Shown: piece by piece, positions 17,187-23,990 of the stretch | Layout of the letters: each line of letters opens with the position of its first letter | Position numbering within the stretch: position 1 is the stretch's first letter | NCBI GenBank assembly: GCA_025055435.1 | Contig: JANWWN010000030.1 | Location: 1-38,588, forward strand | Direction of reading: 5' to 3' | DNA from: Cyclobacteriaceae bacterium | GTDB lineage: Bacteria > Bacteroidota > Bacteroidia > Cytophagales > Cyclobacteriaceae | Length of the DNA: 38,588 nucleotides | Notes under the pieces: generated by a model | The model's database searches: none | Seen by the model: only the letters and a program-made list of their open reading frames with translations | What the model was told of the DNA's origin: nothing | Made by a program: the position numbers and the translations under genes

Positions 17187-17225
17187 TAGCTGATGTTCAA
17201 TCCTTTCAACTTTATAAAATTTACT

Positions 17226-18389
17226 ATGAAATCTGTTGTCATCATCTTGTCCTGGGTAAGTCTCATCATACCAGCTTATGCACAAAAAGCAGATCCGGAG
17301 CGCATGGAGCGCGATATCGAAGTCGCTGAAAATGTACTGCAAACGCTTATCAAACAACAGTTTCAGTCGCAACGCACGTTCTTTCCGCTGGACATTGAAG
17401 GATCATATCAGGAAGGATTCGGCATAACGTTCCGGTTTCCGGCAAACTATACCACACCGATTACCATCGCTTTGGGCGATAATCAGATTATACTGGATGG
17501 CAACGCCGTTGGCGGACAGTGGAACATCATTGAAAGAGATATTGAAGACCGGGTACGCATTGAAATTGACGATGAAATACGCCTGAAAGAACGCAGAAAG
17601 CCTGCAAGAGTACGCATGGACCTGGACAGTCTGCAAAAGGTCTATAATGAAAAAGTGGTGGAAGCTGCCCGCACTTTTCTTCTGGATTACCACGACCTGC
17701 TGAGCCAGCTGCCAGCCAACGAAAGAATTCTGATCACCAACCGTGGCGAGCAGCCGCGCATGTGGATAAATCGCTACATGTCGTCCCCCAGAAGAACACT
17801 CATCGAAGTGGAAGCCGTGAAAGGCGACCTGAACCAGTATCGCAACGGCAAACTGTCGCGCGAACAGATGTTGAGCCGCATCCGGATATTAAATACCGAA
17901 ACTGCCGAAGCAGCCGAACCCGACCTGGAATTGTTATCCAGCATTCTCAGTCGCCTGTATCGTTCCGATCTGTCAAAAACCTACTTCTCGGATAACAACG
18001 TGAATTATGAGCGCTTAAAAAACTTTGGCGTGGTGTACTACCTGCGCATGTACAGCAGTAACCAGCGTGGTGACCGGTTCGACATGCCTACCGTAAAGAT
18101 GGAGAATGTTGACCAGGCTACACGCGATAAGAAAGTAAAGGAGCTCTACCCCCAGTTTGAAAAAGAACTGAAGGAAAACATAATTGAGTACGGACGCACC
18201 GTAAAGAGCCTGGGTGACGATGAACAACTGGTAATTAACGTGCGCATGACGAAATGCGAAGGATGCGGCATTCCGTCAACTGTTGAGTTTTCGGTAAAAG
18301 GAAGCGTATTAAAAGATTATTCATCCGGTAAAATCACAAAAGAAACGGCATTGTCGAAAGTGATGGTAAAGAAAGGGAGTTTGCAATAA
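17226..18389 (+). CDS. Secreted protein of the sigma/anti-sigma operon, unknown function
   Basis: I do not recognise the family. From the ATG at 17226 the 387-residue protein begins with a clear signal peptide (MKSVVIILSWVSLIIPAYAQ), then a charged, mainly alpha/beta sequence without repeats. A CEGCG motif occurs near the C-terminus, in TKCEGCGIPSTVEFSVKG. It starts 39 bases after the anti-sigma gene and is probably co-transcribed. An upstream in-frame ATG at 17193 would add 11 residues before the signal peptide and is less likely. It may be the target or signal partner of the sigma system, by position only. Confidence 0.7.
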   Translation: MKSVVIILSWVSLIIPAYAQKADPERMERDIEVAENVLQTLIKQQFQSQRTFFPLDIEGSYQEGFGITFRFPANYTTPITIALGDNQIILDGNAVGGQWNIIERDIEDRVRIEIDDEIRLKERRKPARVRMDLDSLQKVYNEKVVEAARTFLLDYHDLLSQLPANERILITNRGEQPRMWINRYMSSPRRTLIEVEAVKGDLNQYRNGKLSREQMLSRIRILNTETAEAAEPDLELLSSILSRLYRSDLSKTYFSDNNVNYERLKNFGVVYYLRMYSSNQRGDRFDMPTVKMENVDQATRDKKVKELYPQFEKELKENIIEYGRTVKSLGDDEQLVINVRMTKCEGCGIPSTVEFSVKGSVLKDYSSGKITKETALSKVMVKKGSLQ

Positions 18390-18491
18390 ACTTCAGCGCC
18401 CGGCTCGATCAGGCGAAAGCAGACAGTTTTAATTAGCAGGGCAAAGTCAATTCATCAACAATTAACTTCCATTTGCCTGCAACCTTTGGCA

Positions 18492-18507
18492 CGTGACTAA
18501 GGTTACG
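18492..18507 (+). promoter_or_regulatory. Crp/Fnr-type operator, site 1 (upstream of tauE)
   Basis: CGTGACTAAGGTTACG is a near-palindrome of the form GTGA-N6-TTAC, one base from GTGA-N6-TCAC. Its centre lies 36.5 bases before the last base of the -7 box at 18529-18536, which puts it at about -41 from the expected transcription start. Three similar sites precede the other units of the sulfur island. Confidence 0.65.
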
Positions 18508-18528
18508 GACATGCCGAGGTGCTATCTT

Positions 18529-18536
18529 TACCTTTG
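18529..18536 (+). promoter_or_regulatory. -7 promoter box of the tauE-like gene
   Basis: TACCTTTG is an exact match to TAnnTTTG. The expected transcription start is near 18540, leaving a leader of about 25 bases before the ATG at 18565. Confidence 0.6.
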
Positions 18537-18564
18537 CCGCACTTTAAGCAAACCCCCGACACAC

Positions 18565-19356
18565 ATGGCTATTTTAGGTTATGCCGCCTCCGTACTCATG
18601 GGTCTTTCACTCGGTTTAATTGGTGGCGGTGGTTCCATTTTAACAGTTCCTATTCTCGTTTATCTGTTTGGAGTTGACCCGGTGTTGGCAACTGCCTACT
18701 CGTTATTTGTCGTTGGCCTAACCAGCCTGGTAGGCTCGTACAGCCACTTCCGCGCAGGTAACGTACAACTTAAAACAGCATTTATCTTTGGCCTTCCTTC
18801 TATTGCTGCAGTTTATGCCGTGCGCAAATTTGCCGTGCCGTATATTCCCGACCCGGCATTCTACATCGGTTCGTTTGCCGTTGCCAAAGGCACCCTGCTC
18901 ATGGTGTTGTTTGCCGTTCTCATGCTCATGGCAAGCATTTCCATGATTCGTCAGGGCCGGCAAAAGGAGTCTGAAAAAAAATCAACAGATAATTATCTGC
19001 TCATCTTTTTGGAAGGCTTGCTGGTGGGCGGCCTCACCGGACTGGTTGGCGCAGGTGGCGGTTTCCTGATCATACCCGCCCTGGTTTTATTGGCGGGCTT
19101 ACCGATGAAGCAGGCCGTAGGCACCTCACTGCTCATCATCGCTCTAAAATCACTTATCGGTTTTACCGGTGACCTGGGTGCCGGCCAGCCCATTGATTAC
19201 GGCTTCATGCTGCTGTTCTCAGCCTTTGCCATTGCAGGCATATTGCTCGGCAGCTATCTTACCAAATTCATCTCCAATGAAAAATTAAAGCCTGCCTTTG
19301 GTTGGTTTGTTTTGGTGATGGGTGTGTACATCATTATTAAAGAAGTGCTATTGTAA
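18565..19356 (+). CDS. TauE/SafE-family anion exporter
   Basis: The 263-residue protein has about eight membrane helices and the twin glycine motifs of the family: LSLGLIGGGGSILTVPILV (residues 12-30) and GLTGLVGAGGGFLIIPALV in the second half. TauE/SafE proteins move sulfite, sulfoacetate or related sulfur anions out of the cell. The ATG at 18565 follows the promoter box; an in-frame GTG at 18493 would lie upstream of the promoter box. Its own operator and promoter make it a single-gene unit at the head of the sulfur island. Export of sulfite formed by the dioxygenase encoded at 27657 is a reasonable inference. Confidence 0.85.
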   Translation: MAILGYAASVLMGLSLGLIGGGGSILTVPILVYLFGVDPVLATAYSLFVVGLTSLVGSYSHFRAGNVQLKTAFIFGLPSIAAVYAVRKFAVPYIPDPAFYIGSFAVAKGTLLMVLFAVLMLMASISMIRQGRQKESEKKSTDNYLLIFLEGLLVGGLTGLVGAGGGFLIIPALVLLAGLPMKQAVGTSLLIIALKSLIGFTGDLGAGQPIDYGFMLLFSAFAIAGILLGSYLTKFISNEKLKPAFGWFVLVMGVYIIIKEVLL

Positions 19357-19400
19357 AATCCGGATATAGATTCGGATAATCATCTTCTTTGATTCAGGCT

Positions 19401-19414
19401 GTGACAAAAGTTAC
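19401..19414 (+). promoter_or_regulatory. Crp/Fnr-type operator, site 2 (upstream of yeeE/tsuA)
   Basis: GTGACAAAAGTTAC has the form GTGA-N6-TTAC. Its centre is 36.5 bases before the end of a -7-like box, CATTTTTG at 19437-19444 (one mismatch to TAnnTTTG), exactly the spacing of site 1. Confidence 0.6.
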
Positions 19415-19436
19415 CGACTGACAAAAATCAGGATTT

Positions 19437-19444
19437 CATTTTTG
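19437..19444 (+). promoter_or_regulatory. -7-like box of the thiosulfate uptake/TsdA operon
   Basis: CATTTTTG differs from TAnnTTTG in the first base only. A degenerate box fits a promoter that needs an activator bound at site 2. The leader would be about 28 bases. Confidence 0.45.
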
Positions 19445-19475
19445 CTGATAATTCATTCATTAAACCCCGATAGTT

Positions 19476-20042
19476 ATGTTAGAAGCAATACGACAACCGT
19501 GGCCCTGGTATGTAGCCGGCGCATTAATCGGATTAACCGTTCCTGCGCTGCTGCTGCTTGGCAACAAACACTTTGGTATATCCTCATCACTCCGGCACAT
19601 CTGTGCAGCCTGTTTTCCCGCAAAAATTCCCTTCTTCCAGTATGATTGGCGAAGGGAGGTCTGGAATTTATTTTTTGTTGGCGGTGTGCTGATAGGCGGT
19701 TTCGTAGCTACACAATTTCTCAGCAACCCCGAGCCGATTCGGGTCGCAGAAAAAACCGTGGAAGAACTTCAGCAACTCAACATTCAAACCGACAGCCAAC
19801 TGATGCCGGCTTCTATTTTCAGCATAGAAAATCTGCTCACGCTGAAGGGCCTGGTATTTTTTGTAATTGGCGGGTTCCTGGTGGGCTTTGGTACACGCTA
19901 TGCCGGCGGCTGCACCTCCGGCCATTCCATCATGGGCCTTTCAACCTTGCAATGGCCCTCTTTGGTGGCCACCTGTTGCTTTATGGCCGGTGGCTTCCTG
20001 ATGGTTCACCTGATCTTCCCCTGGTTAATGCAACTATTTTAA
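19476..20042 (+). CDS. YeeE/YedE-family thiosulfate-type transporter, first half
   Basis: The 188-residue protein has about four to five membrane helices and the family motif [15 protein letters not shown] (C146 in GGCTSGH); another cysteine pair occurs in [11 protein letters not shown] (C43, C46). In TsuA, a thiosulfate importer of this family, conserved membrane cysteines pass thiosulfate along by transient S-S-H hydrogen bonding. Here the usual single protein is split over two genes, and the next gene supplies the other motif. Together they likely bring thiosulfate or another sulfane-sulfur compound through the inner membrane. It is the first gene of a four-gene operon. Confidence 0.87.
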   Translation: MLEAIRQPWPWYVAGALIGLTVPALLLLGNKHFGISSSLRHICAACFPAKIPFFQYDWRREVWNLFFVGGVLIGGFVATQFLSNPEPIRVAEKTVEELQQLNIQTDSQLMPASIFSIENLLTLKGLVFFVIGGFLVGFGTRYAGGCTSGHSIMGLSTLQWPSLVATCCFMAGGFLMVHLIFPWLMQLF

Positions 20043-20061
20043 CTCCAACAGACCTGAGATT

Positions 20062-20592
20062 ATGGAAACTTTAACTAAAGAAAATATCCATACCATTACC
20101 GCTACTGATGAACAGCCCGTTGTGATTGAGCACCCTCTGGAGTGCGAAGCACCCAACGACCAGATTGCCCGCGAAACCTGGACCAGCAACCTGAAATACG
20201 CTGTAGTTGGTATCCTTTTCGGAATTGTATTCGTGAAAGCCGAAATCATCTCCTGGTACCGTATTCAGGAAATGTTCCGCCTGCACTCATTCCACATGTA
20301 TGGTGTTATCGGAACCGCTGTTATAGTGGGAATGATTTCCGTATGGCTTATTAAAAAATTTAATGTTAAAACCCTGCAGGGCGAAAAGGTTGTGTTTCAT
20401 ACCAAAGAATTTCATTGGGGTAATGTTTTTGGTGCCCTGCTGTTCGGCTTGGGTTGGGCCATTACAGGCGCCTGCCCGGGTCCGTTGTTTGCACAGATTG
20501 GCAGTGGCTTTCTGGTGGTAACCGTTACGCTCATCAGTGCCATAGCCGGCACCTGGGTGTACGGATTCCTGCGGGAAAAGCTCCCGCACTGA
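20062..20592 (+). CDS. YeeE/YedE-family (DUF6691-like) transporter, second half
   Basis: The 176-residue protein has a polar N-terminus of about 40 residues, then four membrane helices. Near the C-terminus is the signature LGWAITGACPGPLFAQIG (C138), the partner motif to GGCTSGH of the preceding gene. The two are separated by only 19 bases and are expected to form one transporter. The N-terminal region holds HPLECEAPND, a cysteine not typical of the family core. The substrate (thiosulfate or sulfide-derived sulfur) is inferred from the family and from the following tsdA-like gene. Confidence 0.85.
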   Translation: METLTKENIHTITATDEQPVVIEHPLECEAPNDQIARETWTSNLKYAVVGILFGIVFVKAEIISWYRIQEMFRLHSFHMYGVIGTAVIVGMISVWLIKKFNVKTLQGEKVVFHTKEFHWGNVFGALLFGLGWAITGACPGPLFAQIGSGFLVVTVTLISAIAGTWVYGFLREKLPH

Positions 20593-20620
20593 TGGATTAT
20601 TTCATCATGCTAAAATCAGT

Positions 20621-21670
20621 ATGGACCGACAATTGAACCATAAACTCTTTATCCGTGCAGTAAATCTGTTCGTGTTGCTGGTTATGCTACTGGTGGGATT
20701 TATTTGCGCCATTATGGGGATTACTGTTTACGGACCTGAAAGAGTTATGGCCCGTTTGTCGGAAAGGCCGGAAACACAAACCCCACCTCAGCCGGTACCG
20801 GATGTATGGGTAGCACCTGACACATCCGCTATACCCAATGACGAAGAAGGTGAACGGATACGCTACGGCAGAAAACTGATTGCAAATACTGCCGAATACC
20901 TGGGACCAGAAGGAAAAGTGATGCCCATCAGCAACGGAATGAATTGCCAGAATTGCCACCTGGAAGCCGGCACCAAACCCTATGGTAACAACTACAGTGC
21001 AGTGGCATCAACGTATCCGAAATTCCGGGCGCGTTCCGGTACGATTGAATCCATCGAAAAAAGGGTAAACGATTGTTTTGAGCGAAGTCTGAATGGTAAG
21101 CCGCTGCCCGATGATTCGCCCGAAATGAAAGCCATCGTGGCTTACATGAAATGGCTCGGAAAAGATGTTCCGAAAGGTGAAACACCCAAAGGTGCGGGCC
21201 TGGTTGAACTTACCTATCTCGATGTGCCTGCCGATCCGGTTAAAGGTAAAATGCTGTACGAGGAAAAATGTATAGTGTGCCACGGAAGGAATGGCGAAGG
21301 AGTAAAACACACCGGCACCACCGGATGGCTATATCCGCCGCTGTGGGGCGAACAAAGTTACAACACCGGTGCAGGGTTATACCGGCTTTCGCGATTTGCG
21401 GGCTATATCAAGGCTAACATGCCGTTAGGAGCAACTTACCTGGAACCCCAGCTTACCGATGAAGAAGCCTGGCATATTGCGGCTTATGTAAATTCCATGC
21501 CACGGCCGGGGAAGGATATTTCAAAAGACTGGCCCGATATAACCCAAAAGCCGGTTGATCATCCCTTCGGCCCGTATGCCGATGGCTTTGATGAGCAACA
21601 ACACAAATACGGCCCTTTTAAACCCATTATCGAGCAACGAAAAAAGTTAAGTGCATTAGTTAAGAAATGA
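20621..21670 (+). CDS. tsdA: Dihaem cytochrome c, thiosulfate dehydrogenase (TsdA-like)
   Basis: TsdA joins two thiosulfates into tetrathionate in the periplasm and passes on two electrons; some members run in reverse. The 349-residue protein has an N-terminal membrane anchor (about residues 11-34) and two haem sites: CQNCH (C109-H113) and CIVCH (C217-H221). The segment RVNDCFERSLNG supplies a cysteine (C152) where TsdA enzymes have the unusual Cys ligand of the active-site haem, and M267 in KANMPLG fits the distal ligand of the second haem. The stop overlaps the next gene (ATGA). The membrane anchor replaces the cleavable signal peptide of better-known TsdA proteins. Confidence 0.85.
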   Translation: MDRQLNHKLFIRAVNLFVLLVMLLVGFICAIMGITVYGPERVMARLSERPETQTPPQPVPDVWVAPDTSAIPNDEEGERIRYGRKLIANTAEYLGPEGKVMPISNGMNCQNCHLEAGTKPYGNNYSAVASTYPKFRARSGTIESIEKRVNDCFERSLNGKPLPDDSPEMKAIVAYMKWLGKDVPKGETPKGAGLVELTYLDVPADPVKGKMLYEEKCIVCHGRNGEGVKHTGTTGWLYPPLWGEQSYNTGAGLYRLSRFAGYIKANMPLGATYLEPQLTDEEAWHIAAYVNSMPRPGKDISKDWPDITQKPVDHPFGPYADGFDEQQHKYGPFKPIIEQRKKLSALVKK

Positions 21671-23094
21671 AGCGGTGGTTAGTGATAATTTTATGGAGCG
21701 CTGCCTTTGCTAAAGCGTGGACTCAGCACCAGGACCCAAGCTGGTCGGTAAGGCGTGCCATCATCAACGAGCAATGCATGCAAAACGACAGCCTGTGCAA
21801 CGTTTTGCATAAGCTGGGTGTGTTCGAAGGCCACTTCCGCACGTTTTTTATGGGCACCTTAAACCATCGCGACTTTCCGGATTACTACGCCCTGGCCATG
21901 GGCGGAGGGCTCGCTTATTTCTCACCGGTTATCAAAAATTTTCAGGTCGGACTTTCAGGCTTTACTATCTACAACCTCTCTTCTTCCGTACTCCATCCCA
22001 ATCCACCTTTTAATAACCGTTATGAGATTCAGCTGTTTGATGTAACCGATCCGGATAATCATGGCGACCTCGATCGCCTGGAAGATTTGTATTTGCGCTA
22101 TTACCTGTCGCAAAAAAATCATTCCCATATACAAATTGGTAAGTTTCACCTGCAAACCCCACTGGTTAATCTTCAGGATGGCCGCATGCGTCCAAATCTG
22201 CAGGAAGGGATTTGGGCAGAGTGGAACAACTGGAAGAAGATAAAATTTAAAGGAGGTTGGATATGGCGCACTTCACCGCGCGGCACGGTACGATGGTACA
22301 CCATCAGCCATTCGCTGGGCGTATATCCGGGCGGCCGGGCTGTAAATGGTTTGCCATCCGATTATGCAGGAAGAACACCTTCTGATGGTATCTTTATCGG
22401 AAGCGTTTCCTATCTCCCTTCTGCAACATTGAATATCGAATGGTGGAATTATTATGTGGACAATCTGTTTAACACCTCATTGTTTAAAACAGAATGGAAA
22501 AGAAAATCGAACAGTAAGGAATGGTTTGCCGGTATTCAATATGTGTACCAACATTCCCTAATGGATTCGTCCCTGCCTGCTGAGCAGCAATACATGCCGG
22601 CTGGCAGTCGGTCGCAGGCCATCAGCACCCGCGTAGGTTTTACCCGCCTTGGCAACAACGAAAAGTGGCACCTCAACTATACACGCATTACCTCACATGG
22701 AAGATTTCTCTTCCCGCGCGAATGGGGTGTTGAGCCGTTCTACACCTTCATGTTCCGCGAGCGCATTGAAGGCGCCGGCAACGTGCACGCAATCATGTTA
22801 CAAAACATTCGACACCTCGATAAGTCGCACCAACTTACATTACATACACAGGCCGGCATTTTTGCCATGCCCCCTGTTGAAAATGCATCACTTAATAAAT
22901 ATAACATGCCCTCCTTCTATCACCTGAATGTGCGCGGAAGATACCGTTTTACCGGATTTCTGCATGGCCTCCACGCCGATATCCTGTATTCCTACAAGGG
23001 CACTTTAGTTAAAAATCTTGAAACAACACCGGCCAACTATCACAATAAAGTGGATAACCACCTGCTGTCGGTTGTGTTGGATTATTATTTCTGA
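21667..23094 (+). CDS. OprD-like outer membrane porin
   Basis: The 475-residue protein has a signal peptide (MKRWLVIILWSAAFAKAWTQ) and then alternating aromatic and polar strands ending in the aromatic C-terminus VVLDYYF, as in outer membrane beta-barrels. The stretch QIGKFHLQTPLVNLQDGRMR resembles the OprD porin family, whose channels admit small anions and amino acids. It overlaps the tsdA stop by four bases (ATGA), so the two are co-translated, and a role as the outer membrane route for thiosulfate or tetrathionate is inferred from that. The family call is moderate. Confidence 0.7.
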   Translation: MKRWLVIILWSAAFAKAWTQHQDPSWSVRRAIINEQCMQNDSLCNVLHKLGVFEGHFRTFFMGTLNHRDFPDYYALAMGGGLAYFSPVIKNFQVGLSGFTIYNLSSSVLHPNPPFNNRYEIQLFDVTDPDNHGDLDRLEDLYLRYYLSQKNHSHIQIGKFHLQTPLVNLQDGRMRPNLQEGIWAEWNNWKKIKFKGGWIWRTSPRGTVRWYTISHSLGVYPGGRAVNGLPSDYAGRTPSDGIFIGSVSYLPSATLNIEWWNYYVDNLFNTSLFKTEWKRKSNSKEWFAGIQYVYQHSLMDSSLPAEQQYMPAGSRSQAISTRVGFTRLGNNEKWHLNYTRITSHGRFLFPREWGVEPFYTFMFRERIEGAGNVHAIMLQNIRHLDKSHQLTLHTQAGIFAMPPVENASLNKYNMPSFYHLNVRGRYRFTGFLHGLHADILYSYKGTLVKNLETTPANYHNKVDNHLLSVVLDYYF

Positions 23095-23104
23095 TAAATA
23101 TATT

Positions 23105-23120
23105 CGTGACGATTGTCACG
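23105..23120 (+). promoter_or_regulatory. Crp/Fnr-type operator, site 3 (upstream of dsrE-like gene)
   Basis: CGTGACGATTGTCACG is a perfect GTGA-N6-TCAC palindrome extended by a C/G pair. Its centre is 36.5 bases before the last base of TAATTTAA (23142-23149), which matches TAnnTT of the -7 element; this is the same spacing as at sites 1 and 2. Confidence 0.7.
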
Positions 23121-23141
23121 ATTGGCTATACAGTTATCACG

Positions 23142-23149
23142 TAATTTAA
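23142..23149 (+). promoter_or_regulatory. Weak -7-like box of the dsrE-rhodanese-soxB operon
   Basis: TAATTTAA agrees with TAnnTTTG at four of the six fixed bases and lies where the operator spacing predicts. The ATG of the dsrE-like gene starts five bases later, so the mRNA would be nearly leaderless. Confidence 0.4.
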
Positions 23150-23153
23150 AAGC

Positions 23154-23564
23154 ATGAAAAAAATTCTTGTTTTTGTGCCGTTTCTCCTCGCAGCCCTTAG
23201 TTCGCTGCAGGCACAGCAGTCTCCCAAAATTATTCTCCACCTCCAATCAGCCGATACACTGGTACATCGATCTCTGGTAAATCAGGTGACTAATCTTAAA
23301 AAGGAATTTCCTAACTCGACTATTGACGTGATTTGCCACGGGCCGGGTATGGAATTTCTGCTCAAAAAGAAATCGGTATATATCGACCGCATCCAGCGTC
23401 AAAATCTGAAAGATGTAACGTTTACCGGGTGTGAGTTCACCATGACTCAGCGTAACATTAAACGCGAAGATCTGGTGCCTTTTGCACGCACGGTTCCCTA
23501 TGCCCTGGCCGACATTATCCGGAAACAACAGGATGGTTGGTTTTATATCAAATTAGGATTCTGA
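23154..23564 (+). CDS. Secreted DsrE-like sulfur carrier protein
   Basis: The 136-residue protein has a signal peptide (MKKILVFVPFLLAALSSLQA, then QQ) and a DsrE/DsrF-like domain: KIILHLQSADTLVHRSLVNQ, then the INDV-like strand TIDVICHGPGMEFLL, and FTGCEFTMTQRNI with the conserved cysteine (C93) that in DsrE-fold proteins carries sulfur as a persulfide. A second cysteine is C61. Cytoplasmic DsrE proteins relay sulfur in sulfur oxidisers; this one is exported to the periplasm, where the next two genes' products also act. It is the first gene of the dsrE-rhodanese-soxB-lysE operon. Confidence 0.8.
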   Translation: MKKILVFVPFLLAALSSLQAQQSPKIILHLQSADTLVHRSLVNQVTNLKKEFPNSTIDVICHGPGMEFLLKKKSVYIDRIQRQNLKDVTFTGCEFTMTQRNIKREDLVPFARTVPYALADIIRKQQDGWFYIKLGF

Positions 23565-23583
23565 AATTATTTACCGCAGTATT

Positions 23584-23967
23584 ATGAAACCTGTACTTTA
23601 TAGCTTCCTTATTCTTTTATTTGCCAGCGGATGCTCCCGTTCACAAAACATTACCACACTGGATGTGGCACAGTTTGAAAAGCAGCTTAAGGAAAAAGCT
23701 GATAAGATTATTCTGGATGTACGAACTCCGGAAGAATATTCTGATGGACATATACCCGGGTCAGTGATGATAGATTATTACAAAAGCGATTTTCGCCAGC
23801 AGATTAACAAGTTGGATAAAACAAAACCCGTGTTTGTTTACTGCGCATCGGGTGTGCGAAGCAGCTCGGCAGCGAAAATACTGGTGCAGTCCGGGTTTAC
23901 CCAGGTATTCAACCTGCAGGGAGGAATAAACGCCTGGTATCGCTCAGGTAAACCCATTGAACGCTGA
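23584..23967 (+). CDS. Rhodanese-domain lipoprotein
   Basis: The 127-residue protein has a lipoprotein signal with lipobox ASGC (C17), then a complete rhodanese domain: KIILDVRTPEEYSDGHIPGS and the active loop VYCASGVRSSSAAK with the persulfide-forming cysteine C87. Rhodaneses move the outer sulfur of thiosulfate or persulfides to an acceptor. Its export places it in the periplasm on a membrane surface, between the secreted DsrE-like protein and SoxB, so sulfur exchange among the three is likely but inferred. Confidence 0.9.
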   Translation: MKPVLYSFLILLFASGCSRSQNITTLDVAQFEKQLKEKADKIILDVRTPEEYSDGHIPGSVMIDYYKSDFRQQINKLDKTKPVFVYCASGVRSSSAAKILVQSGFTQVFNLQGGINAWYRSGKPIER

Positions 23968-23990
23968 AGCAGGAAAAATTTTATTTACCA

